Part shown: positions 52,471 through 61,247 of the stretch, piece by piece
Numbering within the stretch: the first letter of the stretch is position 1
How the letters are laid out: each line of letters starts with the position of its first letter
NCBI RefSeq assembly: GCF_014530035.1
Contig: NZ_JACVMX010000004.1
Coordinates: forward strand, 124,001-188,000
DNA length: 64,000 nt
Source: Leucobacter sp. cx-328
GTDB lineage: Bacteria; Actinomycetota; Actinomycetes; Actinomycetales; Microbacteriaceae
Direction of reading: 5' to 3'
The notes under the pieces: model-generated
Database searches by the model: none
Told to the model about the DNA's origin: nothing
What the model saw: the letters and a program-made list of their open reading frames with translations, nothing else
Translations under genes and position numbers: made by a program

Positions 52471-55362
52471 TCAGGCGACTACTCGCCAACGGATCGAAAA
52501 CAGATGTTCTGTATTCTGTGTGCCAGTCAGAGCCTGAGAGATTAGCTCGAGAATGTCGTCTGCTTCGTCACGCATCTTGCGTTTCTCAAACCGGTAATCG
52601 TCCTCGGCGTCATCAGCCTTGCGATCCCACTTGGCGGCTTCCTTTTTCATGCGCAGCTGCTCCATCGGATCATCTGCACCCCTGGCGGCCTTGCGGGCTT
52701 CCTTTTCTTTACTGCGGTACTCGCGCACTTTTGCTTCAAACTCGGCGCGTCGATCTTTGATATTCCGGTCGAGGATTTCTTCCTGCTGGTTGTAGTACTT
52801 GGCGTTACGGCCCTGAACCTCACGCTCATACTCTGCCCGCTGGAGAGCGAGTCGATCGGCGAACCGCGCCTCATCGATAGCAACATCGTGCTGGCCGACC
52901 TCGACAGCAGTGAGCTCGAGCAAATCATTGACAAGTTCCGCGTCCATCCACTCGCCACCAGCACCATCGGCAAAGCCGCCAGCGAGCATGTACGACTCAG
53001 AGATGTCATCGTTCTTTGCTTGCATACTAAAAGTCACCAGGCTGACCGTCAGTTCGCCGTTCTTACCCTCAAGTTGCTTCACGGCGGCACCTGCACGATC
53101 TGATGCAGAAATACTGAACGTCAGTTCACGCGCTGGGGTAACTCGTGACTTCGCTCCTTCAACTACATGAACAGCAAGCGGACTTGAATAGCGATACTGG
53201 TGAGCATTTTCTAGAGGTTGTGATTTGAAGAAGTAGGGACCCTCCTTCGCCTCTGGCACAGGCGAGCAATGCAACGTGAAGTGTCGCGGATCTTCTTCAA
53301 ATGTTGCATCGTCTTTAAGTTCATGCTGAGTAATCGACAGGAGTAACCGTTCGAACTTATTCAGAACCTCACCCGACTGCGCGTCGTAAGACTTCAAGCG
53401 ATCCTGAACATTCGGATCTAGGTTGTCAAACACCTTTGACTTGGCCTGTGCCATTTCCTGGCTGATCTCTTCTGAGTACTGAGCCTCAAGCTTTGCGAAT
53501 GCAGTATCGATCTCAGCGGCAGTCTTACAGCCATTCAGAATCGCAGAGATGTTCTTCTCGAAATCGAGGCCATCTTCAATCGACCCGAGAACCTGGTCGG
53601 ATGCCCCAAAGACGCTCTCGAAGAGATGGAACTTCTCTGTGAGGAGTTCCAAAATGCGCTGCTCGGCGACGTTGCCTTTGTTCGAGAAGTTCACAACGAT
53701 CACGTTGTGCTTCTGCCCAAACCGGTGCACTCGTCCAATACGCTGTTCCACACGCTGCGGGTTCCATGGCAAGTCGTAGTTCACAAGCATTGAACAAAAC
53801 TGCAGGTTAATTCCCTCAGCGGCAGCCTCTGTTGCGATCATGATCGTGCCCCGGTCACGGAACTCATCGACAAGGGCCTTACGTCTATCCGCTGCAGGGA
53901 TGCCCGTGATTAGGTCGCTGTCCTTGTTGCGCGCAAGCCAATCTTGGTAGATGCGTGTGGCTTCTGGACTGTTGTTTGTGCCGTTGAAGAGGACGAGGCC
54001 TTCACCGCGGCCAGCGTCTTGAAGGGTGCGCGCGATGTATTCCTGCGTCTTCGTTGAATCAGTGAAGATGATTGCTTTCTCGGGTGCACCAATCTCACGG
54101 AGACGTTCAAAACCTTGATCAAGCGCCTCACCAAGCTTTACCGCCTTCTGGTTGACCGTGATTGAACGCGCTAGTGCCGCATACTCGCGAAGCTCCTGCA
54201 CCTCAGCCTTGACGCGTTGGTGGAGGCTCTTGTCTGCAAAGTCAGTCGGGGTGTCAGCAGTTTCATCGATCTCTTCAAACTCTTCGCTTGTCAAGTCGCC
54301 GTCGATAAACAAAGATCCGCGCCCGTCACGCCTGCGACCCTCAGCGAGTTCATCCGCGAGCCTGTTCGCGATGTTCTCCAGGGTGCCTGCTACTGCATAC
54401 GTGGAGGACCCGAGACGTTTTCGAATAATTAGGGCTGATAGATGCCTCTGGCTCCCCGCAAATGCAAACAGCTCGTCCCGTTGCAAATAGTCGTTCACCA
54501 GGTCATATAGGCGCACTTCTTCAGGTGAAGGGGTGAACTCAACAGTCAAAGGTGAGCGCTTGGTGAAACGAATGTATCTCTCGGCGTCACGTCGAAGCGT
54601 GCGCTTTGAAACTGTTGCAACACGATCAACGAGGTCATCGTCGCCGAACGCGTCACGGTTCTTAATATATCGCTCTCGGAATGCGTCAAGCGAGTGGAAA
54701 TACGTCGGATCAAACACCGACACCAGCCCGTACAGTTCATCGAGCCGGTTCTGTAACGGTGTCGCCGTCAGCAGCACTGTCTTGTTTGCGTTCCGAACCA
54801 CTCTCGCTACGGCAGAAGGCATCTTCGCCCGGTCACCATTCCAGAAGTTGCGGAGCCGGTGAGCCTCGTCAGCGACGATGAGATCCCACTGCTGAGAAAG
54901 GGCAGCCTCATGACGCAGCACAAACTCATACGAGCAGATCAGAACCTGAGCTTTTTGAGTGTCTTGAGCTTGTAGCAGTCGATCGCGTGACTTCGAATCG
55001 AGAAGTGCCGAAGGGATTAGGAACTTTTCATACAGCTCTTGCTGCCACTGCTGGCGAAGACTAGAGGGAGCAATAATCAGGACTCGACGCTTACGCTCTG
55101 CCCAGTATTGACTGATGACGATGCCAGCCTCGATCGTCTTGCCGAGGCCGACTTCATCAGCCAGGATCACACCGGGCAAGAAAGGGGTCTGTAGTGCGAA
55201 TAGCGCAGCATCGATTTGATGCGGCTTTGGCTCCACTTGGGCATCAAACAGCAGACCAGCGAGCTTGCCAACGTGATCATTTGCATAGCTGCGCTGTAGT
55301 TCATGCGCAAAATACTTAGCCTGGTGATCGGTGAGTTTTGTCTTGGGTGATGTCTCCGCCAT
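52471..55362 (-). CDS. SNF2/RapA-type helicase of the restriction operon
   Basis: The 963-residue SF2 translocase shows motif I D-E-V-G-L-G-K-T-I-E-A-G near 88, motif II D-E-A-H near 187, motif III T-A-T-P-L-Q-N and motif VI Q-R-I-G-R-V-H-R-F-G-Q near 545, so the motor is complete. The C-terminal third ends in a charged coiled coil (about 830-940, rich in K, E and R). No nuclease motif is seen. It leads a minus-strand operon of helicase, methyltransferase, Res, AAA and membrane protein. SNF2 helicases accompany DISARM and other defence operons, but the rest of DISARM is absent here. Confidence 0.9.
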   Translation of the reverse strand: MAETSPKTKLTDHQAKYFAHELQRSYANDHVGKLAGLLFDAQVEPKPHQIDAALFALQTPFLPGVILADEVGLGKTIEAGIVISQYWAERKRRVLIIAPSSLRQQWQQELYEKFLIPSALLDSKSRDRLLQAQDTQKAQVLICSYEFVLRHEAALSQQWDLIVADEAHRLRNFWNGDRAKMPSAVARVVRNANKTVLLTATPLQNRLDELYGLVSVFDPTYFHSLDAFRERYIKNRDAFGDDDLVDRVATVSKRTLRRDAERYIRFTKRSPLTVEFTPSPEEVRLYDLVNDYLQRDELFAFAGSQRHLSALIIRKRLGSSTYAVAGTLENIANRLADELAEGRRRDGRGSLFIDGDLTSEEFEEIDETADTPTDFADKSLHQRVKAEVQELREYAALARSITVNQKAVKLGEALDQGFERLREIGAPEKAIIFTDSTKTQEYIARTLQDAGRGEGLVLFNGTNNSPEATRIYQDWLARNKDSDLITGIPAADRRKALVDEFRDRGTIMIATEAAAEGINLQFCSMLVNYDLPWNPQRVEQRIGRVHRFGQKHNVIVVNFSNKGNVAEQRILELLTEKFHLFESVFGASDQVLGSIEDGLDFEKNISAILNGCKTAAEIDTAFAKLEAQYSEEISQEMAQAKSKVFDNLDPNVQDRLKSYDAQSGEVLNKFERLLLSITQHELKDDATFEEDPRHFTLHCSPVPEAKEGPYFFKSQPLENAHQYRYSSPLAVHVVEGAKSRVTPARELTFSISASDRAGAAVKQLEGKNGELTVSLVTFSMQAKNDDISESYMLAGGFADGAGGEWMDAELVNDLLELTAVEVGQHDVAIDEARFADRLALQRAEYEREVQGRNAKYYNQQEEILDRNIKDRRAEFEAKVREYRSKEKEARKAARGADDPMEQLRMKKEAAKWDRKADDAEDDYRFEKRKMRDEADDILELISQALTGTQNTEHLFSIRWRVVA

Positions 55363-55530
55363 GTGATGCAGTCTCCTACGCCACAGGGGCGCTATTCGTT
55401 TATACCTCTCATCATTTCACCGTACCGCGGACCAACGACAATGGCCGCCTCGGCCCACCGGAGACTTTGCGTTAGAGGCTATGCGGCACAAGAATGAAGC
55501 GATCCGGTCAGCTGCCTCATATTGCGGCTT

Positions 55531-55559
55531 ATTATGACATGATCGGGTGTTTTCGTGAA
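55531..55559 (-). promoter_or_regulatory. Promoter candidate of the restriction operon
   Basis: On the minus strand TTCACG (55554-55559) and CATAAT (55531-55536) are 17 bases apart. The start site would be near 55524, leaving a leader of about 160 bases before the SNF2 gene. No other structure is seen in that leader. Confidence 0.45.
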
Positions 55560-55600
55560 GTACTGTTCCCAATTTCTCACGGCAACCATCCCACGGAAGA

Positions 55601-55912
55601 TCACCCGCTGAACAGGCGGCAGCATGAGAAGGCGTCGAAGTATTCGTGCAATCGCTGCTCCTGGCTCGCCAGCCGATCTACGACTTCAGTAATTCGGGGC
55701 AACGCCAAAGTTCCGCGCCAAAAGTCATGTACCTCTGTGTCACGAATGATCAAGGCCATGATGTGCGCCGTCAGCTGCGTTTCAGGGAATCTTGGGTCGT
55801 AAATGCTCAGTGTTCCTTCGTAGAGGTATGGGAGCACCAGTTTGTCTATGTCACGGGGAGCGATTTCCTCGAATACTCTGCTGTACGCGCCGCCAGAAAG
55901 CACTCGAATCAT
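55601..55912 (-). pseudogene. Fragment of a hypothetical gene near the tRNA
   Basis: The 103-codon frame has believable protein texture (A-Y-S-R-V-F-E-E-I-A-P-R-D-I-D-K-L-V-L-P-Y-L, then H-D-F-W-R-G). A short upstream stretch in another frame (about 55915-55990) reads G-E-R-A-K-V-K-V-S-F-R-D-Q-V-E-L-Y-T-L-R, also protein-like. Together they look like the C-terminal end of one gene with a frameshift near 55913 and no N-terminus. The family is not recognised. Its place between the restriction operon and tRNA-Pro suggests a remnant of an older island. Confidence 0.4.
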
Positions 55913-56017
55913 GGTCTCGAACGGTCTCGCAGGGTGTACAACTCCACCTGGTCACGGAAGGACACTTTCACTTTCGCGCGCTCGCCGAGGAGCTAGCGGG
56001 CAAAAGATCGAGAAATC

Positions 56018-56046
56018 AAAAAAGCCCGCCATTTCTAGCGGGCTTT
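56018..56046 (-). terminator. Intrinsic terminator of tRNA-Pro
   Basis: Arms 56021-56029 (AAAGCCCGC) and 56038-56046 match perfectly. On the minus strand the stem is followed by a run of T (56018-56023 complement), the classic form. It lies about 65 bases past the tRNA 3' end. Confidence 0.85.
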
Positions 56047-56111
56047 CCCGGATCAATGTGGATCAATTTCCGATTTCTTATGCCCTTGTTTCTGATTAAA
56101 GAGCACAGTGG

Positions 56112-56185
<74 letters not shown>

Positions 56186-56316
56186 TTGTTGTTGAAACAA
56201 CTCTTCTATCCTAGTACAGATTTCGGGCCGCTCTGACCACGGGCACTCCGGCTACTTCCGGCGCCGACACAGCACCCGCCCACGGCGCACGCAGCGCAAG
56301 CGGCGCAAGCACCCAA

Positions 56317-57123
56317 CTACTCCGCGTCCCACAGCGCCCGGTAGTACGCGATCCGCTCCGCGTCCGGCTCGATGCCATACGCATCCCAGAAGTCTCGCTC
56401 GTCATAGTTTGTGTAGTTCCAGCCGAGCGAGACGGTGATGATGGCGAGATCCGCCCACCGATCCGCGACACCGAGGCGCGCGAGATCGACGTGTGCGAGG
56501 AAGTCACCATCGCGGGAGATGAGCGTGTTGGGCGCGCACGGATCGCCCTGGCACACGACGAGCTTGTCGATGGGTGGCGGATCCGCGAGCGTCCCCGCAG
56601 CGATCCCCGCGATGCGCGTACGCTCGGCAACACCCCAGTCGAACGGGCAATCGTCGACGGGCAGCTCGTGCAGGCGGCGCATGCCAGTGCCGAGCGCGCG
56701 GAGCGCCGTCGCGGGGTCGGCCTTCCACCGCTCGCTCACTGCCGATTCACCGGGGAGTGCGCGCGTAATCAGCACCTCGTCATAGCGGGGCGGCTCGTCG
56801 CCCTCGCCAGCGACGGCCCAGTTCGCGAGCCCGACGACGGCGGGCGCCGGGTGGCGTGCTGACAGCCAGACGAGGCGTTTAGCTTCGTCGGCGAGGGACT
56901 CCCCTGATCCGCCGGGGTTCCACTTCACGAAGTATTCGGGTTCCGCGCCGGGGCCGCCCGTGGCCGCAGAGAAGGTGAGTCCGCCGGTGCCGTTCTGCCA
57001 GACGGCGGCGAGCGCAGCCGCACCGAGTCCGTGTGCGCCGAGCACTGCGGTCACGGCGACGGGCACCGCCACGGGCTCGGTTGGGGCGCCGGCGAGATCG
57101 CTCGGAACGGCAGAATTTGTCAT
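56317..57123 (-). CDS. APH-fold phosphotransferase (aminoglycoside 3'-phosphotransferase-like)
   Basis: The 268-residue kinase-fold protein has the Brenner motif Q-G-D-P-C-A-P-N-T near residue 193 (catalytic Asp) and the metal-binding H-V-D-L-A-R-L-G-V-A-D-R-W-A-D-L near 213. Its acidic C-terminal end resembles APH(3') enzymes (D-F-W-D-A-Y-G-I-x-P-D-x-x-R-I-x-Y-Y). Such enzymes phosphorylate aminoglycosides or related substrates with ATP. An N-terminal lysine in F-V-K-W-N takes the ATP-binding place. It is a single gene next to tRNA-Pro. Whether it gives resistance is unknown; many actinobacterial homologs do not. Confidence 0.82.
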   Translation of the reverse strand: MTNSAVPSDLAGAPTEPVAVPVAVTAVLGAHGLGAAALAAVWQNGTGGLTFSAATGGPGAEPEYFVKWNPGGSGESLADEAKRLVWLSARHPAPAVVGLANWAVAGEGDEPPRYDEVLITRALPGESAVSERWKADPATALRALGTGMRRLHELPVDDCPFDWGVAERTRIAGIAAGTLADPPPIDKLVVCQGDPCAPNTLISRDGDFLAHVDLARLGVADRWADLAIITVSLGWNYTNYDERDFWDAYGIEPDAERIAYYRALWDAE

Positions 57124-57233
57124 GCGGGAAGCCTAGCGAGGCGAGTTGGTGAAACCAACCCTTGTGTCCCGCGCAAAGAAGCCGCTAGGGTATTTCTCAG
57201 ACTTAACCCTCTACGACCCGGAAAGGAGCAGCC

Positions 57234-57293
57234 ATGATTCGCACAATCGCATTTACCGCTGTTCTTCCGGGCACAGCTCTGTCCGGAAATTAG
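57234..57293 (+). CDS. Leader peptide upstream of the ABC exporter
   Basis: A 19-codon frame, MIRTIAFTAVLPGTALSGN, starts at ATG 57234 behind a strong ribosome site AAGGAG (57223-57228). It ends 76 bases before the exporter start. Its last codons form a hairpin (57265-57288). A promoter pair TTGTGT/TAGGGT lies upstream (about 57161-57190). Short, well-translated leaders in front of antibiotic exporters control them by ribosome stalling, as bmrB does for bmrCD in Bacillus. The peptide is not homologous to bmrB; the parallel is of arrangement only. Confidence 0.6.
   Translation: MIRTIAFTAVLPGTALSGN
57265..57288 (+). promoter_or_regulatory. Hairpin inside the leader peptide frame
   Basis: TTCCGG (57265-57270) and CCGGAA (57283-57288) pair around a 12-base loop. 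A ribosome on the leader would disrupt it. A second palindrome AGGTGCGCACCT (57341-57352) covers the other possible start (GTG 57343) of the exporter gene, so alternative folds are possible. Confidence 0.45.
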
Positions 57294-57369
57294 ACCTCGG
57301 CCGTTCCAGGCCCTCTCTCTTTCCCACAGCTTCCGCGCCTAGGTGCGCACCTTCTTCTCATTAGGGATC

Positions 57370-59178
57370 ATGTCTTCTTCATCTACAGTTTCACTGTCTC
57401 TGCCGCGCGCGCTTGCTCGGCTTCTCCCCTTCGTTGCGCCCACAAAGTGGTGGCTTCTGGCGGGCTTCCTGGTCGCTTTGCTGGGTTCCGTGGCGAGCCT
57501 CGCGATTCCGCTTGTGCTGCAGGCCGTCGTCGATGGCCCGCTCGTCTCCGGCGACCAAACCGCCATCGTGTGGGGTGTGGCTGCCGTGCTCGGCCTCGGA
57601 ATCCTCGAAGCTCTCTTCATCTTCTTGCGTCGCCGGTTCGTGCTGCGCCCGATGACCGAGGTGGAGTTCTCGATCCGCCAAACGTTCTATGAGCGCTTGC
57701 AGCGCCTGCCCGTCGCATTCCACGATCGGTGGCAATCGGGTCAGCTCCTCAGCCGCATGATGCAAGACATCGGGCTCATTCGGCGCTGGCTCACCTTCGG
57801 CCTCATCATGCTCGTCGTGAACGTGCTGACGATGCTCGTTGGCATTGGCTTGCTGTTCCGCTGGCATTGGGCGCTCGGCACCGTCTTCTTCATCTGCTCG
57901 CTGCCGATCTGGATCGTGGCCTACCGCTTCGAGCAGAAGTACGGCGTACTGTCACGCATGAGCCAGGATCAGTCTGGCGATCTCGCGACCGCGGTTGAGG
58001 AGAGTGTGCACGGCATCCGCGTGCTCAAGGCATTCGGCCGCGGTGCGCACTCGCTCGCGAAGTTCCGGGAGCGCGCTGAAACGCTACGCGGAACCGAGCT
58101 GCGCAAAGCCCGCGAAGTCGGCCTCATCTGGTTCTGGTACGACCTCGTGCCGTTCCTCGCGCTCGGCGCGTGCCTGTTCACCGGCATCGTGCTCGCGAGC
58201 CGCGGTGAGCTGAGCGTTGGCGAGCTCTTCGGCTTCTTCGCGCTCGCTGCTGCGGTGCGCTGGCCGATGAATTCGCTCGGCTTCCTGTTCTCCTTCATGA
58301 TCGATGCCCGCACCGCGACCGATCGCGTCTTCGAGGTGTTTGATGCCCCGATTACGATCGCGGATCCCGAACATCCCCAGACCATCGAGCATCCGCGCGG
58401 TGAGCTCGCGTTCCGTGGTGTGCACTTCCGCTTCGGCGATGCCCGCGAGCACGAGCGTGACCTCATCAACGGGCTCGACCTCGTACTGCAGCCCGGCGAG
58501 ACCATGGCGCTCGTCGGCGCGACCGGTTCTGGAAAGACGACGCTCACCGCGCTGCCGACCAGGCTCTACGATGTGACCGCCGGCGCGGTCGAGCTCGACG
58601 GCGTTGACGTGCGCAACCTCACGCTTGAGGAGCTGCGGCGCCGCATCGGCATCGCATTCGAAGACCCGATCCTATTCTCGGCGAGCGTGCGCGACAACGT
58701 GCTGCTCGGCCGCGAGGATCTCGACCCCGCGAGCGAGGAAGCCGAGGCTGTACTCAGTGAGGCGCTCGGGGTAGCCCAGGCCGGGTTCGCGTACGATCTC
58801 CCTGAGGGCCTCGACACCGAGGTCGGCGAGGAAGGCATGAGCCTGTCCGGCGGTCAGCGCCAGCGCCTCGCACTCGCCCGCGTCGTCGCCGCGAAGCCTG
58901 ATGTGCTTGTGCTTGACGATCCGCTGTCTGCACTCGATGTCGACACCGAGGCGCAGGTCGAGGCGGCGCTGCGTCGGGTGCTTGCCACCACGACCGCACT
59001 CATCGTTGCGCACCGACCGTCCACGGTCTCGATGGCGGATCGCGTCGCCGTCATGCAGGCAGGCCACGTCATAGCGGTCGGCACGCACAGCCAGCTGCTC
59101 GCGAGCAACGAACACTACCGACACCTGATTTCGTCGCTTGAACCCGATACCGACACTGCAGAGGAGGTGGCGCGATGA
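57370..59178 (+). CDS. ABC exporter half-transporter, degenerate ATP-site subunit
   Basis: This 602-residue half-transporter has six membrane helices (about 25-300) and an ATPase domain: Walker A G-A-T-G-S-G-K-T, signature L-S-G-G-Q-R-Q-R-L and H-loop A-H-R-P. Walker B reads [10 protein letters not shown], with Asp in place of the catalytic Glu. The signature is canonical. It overlaps its partner by 4 bases (ATGA). Together they form a heterodimer of the BmrCD/TM287-288 type, in which one ATP site is inactive. ATG 57370 is preferred (AGGGA before it); GTG 57343 would add 9 residues. Drug export is likely from family and leader. Confidence 0.9.
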   Translation: MSSSSTVSLSLPRALARLLPFVAPTKWWLLAGFLVALLGSVASLAIPLVLQAVVDGPLVSGDQTAIVWGVAAVLGLGILEALFIFLRRRFVLRPMTEVEFSIRQTFYERLQRLPVAFHDRWQSGQLLSRMMQDIGLIRRWLTFGLIMLVVNVLTMLVGIGLLFRWHWALGTVFFICSLPIWIVAYRFEQKYGVLSRMSQDQSGDLATAVEESVHGIRVLKAFGRGAHSLAKFRERAETLRGTELRKAREVGLIWFWYDLVPFLALGACLFTGIVLASRGELSVGELFGFFALAAAVRWPMNSLGFLFSFMIDARTATDRVFEVFDAPITIADPEHPQTIEHPRGELAFRGVHFRFGDAREHERDLINGLDLVLQPGETMALVGATGSGKTTLTALPTRLYDVTAGAVELDGVDVRNLTLEELRRRIGIAFEDPILFSASVRDNVLLGREDLDPASEEAEAVLSEALGVAQAGFAYDLPEGLDTEVGEEGMSLSGGQRQRLALARVVAAKPDVLVLDDPLSALDVDTEAQVEAALRRVLATTTALIVAHRPSTVSMADRVAVMQAGHVIAVGTHSQLLASNEHYRHLISSLEPDTDTAEEVAR

Positions 59179-61001
59179 GCCCCGAATCAATCCGCGGAAC
59201 CCGCGGCGAAGACCGCTCCAACTACACCCGCGAGGAGAGTCGCGCCATCAGGCGCCGCTCACTCCGGCTGCTCGGGTCGCTGCTCAAGCCCCGCAAGAAG
59301 CTCATCGTGCTCACCGCCGTCGTGGTCGTGCTCTCTGCGGTACTGCGCGCAATGGGCCCGTCGCTCATTGCCTACGGCATCGACGAGGCGCTGCCCCGCG
59401 CCGTCTCGCAGGGTGACTGGGGTCCGGCAATCGGCATCTCCCTCACCTACCTCGTGGTCGGTGGTGGCGGTGCCGCGCTCGTCGGCTGGTACGTCGTGCT
59501 CATCGCACGCCTCACCCAGGCCGTGATGCTTGAGCTGCGCACCCGCATCTTCCGGCACACGCAGCGCCTGAGCCTCGAATTCCACGAGGGCTACACCTCT
59601 GGCCGCATCATCTCTCGGCAGACGAGCGACCTGGAGTCGATCCAGGAGCTGCTCGATGGCTCCCTCTCGGAGCTCATCGACGCTGTGCTGCTCGGATCGT
59701 TTACGCTCATCGCTCTCTTCCTGCTGGATTGGCGGTCTGGCCTCGTCCTCGTCGCAATGGGGCTGCCCCTTGGCATCCTCATGTGGTGGTTCGTCATTGA
59801 GTCCCAGAAGGGGTTCCGCGCGACCCGCACCGTGAGCGCACGGCTCATCGTGCAGTTCGTGGAGACGATGACCGGTATTCGTGCGGTGCAAGCGTTCCGG
59901 CGTGAGAAGCGGAACGACCGCGCGTTCGCGAAGGTCTCTGATGACTACCGGCGTGCAAACCTGCGCGTGGTGAACCTGTTCGGTGTCCTTGATCCCGGCC
60001 TCGTGCTGCTCGGCAACATCACCATCGCTGCGGTGCTGCTGTGGGGCGCGTTCCGCGTGACCGACAACGCGCTCGCAGTGGGCGTGCTGCTCGCCGCGCT
60101 CCTGCACGTGCGCAACTTCTTTGGCCCGCTCGAAGACGTCGCGATGTTCCTGAACTCGTACCAGTCGGCAGTCGCCGCACTCGAGAAGGTCTCGGGCGTA
60201 CTGGAAGAGGAGCCAACGGTGCAAGACCCCGAGCGCCCCGTCGCCCTCCCGGCGGCACGCGGCTCGCTGCGATTCGACAACGTGACCTTCCGGTACGGCG
60301 GCGCGGATGACCCCAAGGTCGTCCTCGATCGCTGCACGCTCGATATTCCAGCTGGCCAAACGATCGCGCTTGTGGGTACCACCGGTGCTGGCAAGTCGAC
60401 GCTCGCGAAGCTCATTGCCCGGTTCTATGACCCCACCGAGGGAACGGTGTCGCTCGACGACGTCTCGCTGCGCGAACTCGACACTGCCGACATGCGCCGC
60501 GCCATCGTGATGGTCACGCAGGAGGCATACCTCTTCAGCGGAACCATCGCCGAGAACATCGCCCTCGGCAAGCCCGATGCATCGCGCGCGGAAATTCGTG
60601 ATGCCGCGAAGGCCGTGGGCGCCGATGAGTTCATCCAGTCGCTGCCCGACGGCTACGACACCGACGTGAACAAGCGCGGTGGCAGGGTCTCGGCTGGCCA
60701 GCGGCAGCTTGTCTCCTTCGCGCGCGCGTTTTTGGCGGATCCAGCCGTGCTTATCCTCGACGAAGCCACCGCATCGCTCGACCTCCCGAGCGAGCGCCTC
60801 GTGCAGGATGCCTTGCAACGCCTCCTCGCCGACCGCACCGCAATCATCATCGCGCACCGGCTCTCCACCGTCGCGATCGCTGACCGCGTGCTCGTCATGG
60901 AACACGGTGTCGTGGTGGAAGACGGCTCCCCCGCTGCACTCGTCGCGCAGTGCGGCCGCTTCGCAGACCTGCACGCTGCCTGGGAGAAGTCGCTCGCGTA
61001 G
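59175..61001 (+). CDS. ABC exporter half-transporter, catalytic ATP-site subunit
   Basis: The 608-residue partner has six membrane helices and an ATPase with Walker [10 protein letters not shown], canonical Walker [12 protein letters not shown] with Glu, and H-loop A-H-R-L-S-T-V. Its signature is degenerate: V-S-A-G-Q in place of L-S-G-G-Q. The two defects of the pair lie on opposite sides of the same site: the partner's weak Walker B meets this weak signature, while this Walker B meets the partner's intact L-S-G-G-Q. One working and one structural ATP site result. Starts in the partner's stop (ATGA). Confidence 0.92.
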   Translation: MSPESIRGTRGEDRSNYTREESRAIRRRSLRLLGSLLKPRKKLIVLTAVVVVLSAVLRAMGPSLIAYGIDEALPRAVSQGDWGPAIGISLTYLVVGGGGAALVGWYVVLIARLTQAVMLELRTRIFRHTQRLSLEFHEGYTSGRIISRQTSDLESIQELLDGSLSELIDAVLLGSFTLIALFLLDWRSGLVLVAMGLPLGILMWWFVIESQKGFRATRTVSARLIVQFVETMTGIRAVQAFRREKRNDRAFAKVSDDYRRANLRVVNLFGVLDPGLVLLGNITIAAVLLWGAFRVTDNALAVGVLLAALLHVRNFFGPLEDVAMFLNSYQSAVAALEKVSGVLEEEPTVQDPERPVALPAARGSLRFDNVTFRYGGADDPKVVLDRCTLDIPAGQTIALVGTTGAGKSTLAKLIARFYDPTEGTVSLDDVSLRELDTADMRRAIVMVTQEAYLFSGTIAENIALGKPDASRAEIRDAAKAVGADEFIQSLPDGYDTDVNKRGGRVSAGQRQLVSFARAFLADPAVLILDEATASLDLPSERLVQDALQRLLADRTAIIIAHRLSTVAIADRVLVMEHGVVVEDGSPAALVAQCGRFADLHAAWEKSLA

Positions 61002-61012
61002 CTGCTGACTGG

Positions 61013-61018
61013 TAAACT
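61013..61018 (+). promoter_or_regulatory. -10 element of the ABC-F gene
   Basis: TAAACT fits T-A-N-N-N-T and lies 8 bases before the leader peptide ATG, so the leader mRNA would be nearly leaderless. No strong -35 is seen. Confidence 0.5.
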
Positions 61019-61026
61019 TGGGATTT

Positions 61027-61059
61027 ATGGAGCTGATTGAGGTAGATATCCGGGCCTAG
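61027..61059 (+). CDS. Leader peptide of the ABC-F gene
   Basis: The ten-codon frame MELIEVDIRA ends at TAG 61057. It is followed at once by a GC hairpin and sits about 190 bases before the ABC-F start. Leader peptides of this kind let stalled ribosomes switch on antibiotic-resistance ABC-F genes by attenuation, a mechanism known for the family. The peptide lies directly behind a -10 element, which supports its translation. Function is inferred from arrangement. Confidence 0.6.
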   Translation: MELIEVDIRA

Positions 61060-61077
61060 CCGCCGGTTGTAGGCGGC
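61059..61077 (+). promoter_or_regulatory. Attenuator hairpin after the ABC-F leader
   Basis: GCCGCC (61059-61064) and GGCGGC (61072-61077) pair around GGTTGTA, followed by CTCTCGTTTG. It starts in the leader's stop codon, so a terminating or stalled ribosome would change its folding. The region 61078-61247 holds no gene but has GTGGTCGCC (61191-61199) facing GGCGACCAC (61217-61225), a further possible stem. Confidence 0.55.
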
Positions 61078-61247
61078 CTCTCGTTTGCGCGCCATTTTTG
61101 CGTCTCAGCAAACGATTCCCCCTCTTCCCCGCACTCCGTGAATCCGCTCGTCGTTCGAGCGTTGATTCCGCCGTGCACAGCACGCCCCGTGGTCGCCGCA
61201 TTGTCACTGCACTGTGGCGACCACGCGGGCAGAAAGACGGTGCTTAC

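Noticed and set aside
44351-55362. DISARM or BREX system
   Set aside because: SNF2 helicase and methyltransferase alone are not enough; no DUF1998, PLD, PglZ or BrxC-like protein is encoded nearby.
59259-60974. 571-codon minus-strand frame opposite the second ABC exporter gene
   Set aside because: It is a shadow of a certain gene in GC-rich DNA; its product is rich in H, R, D and E with no family features.
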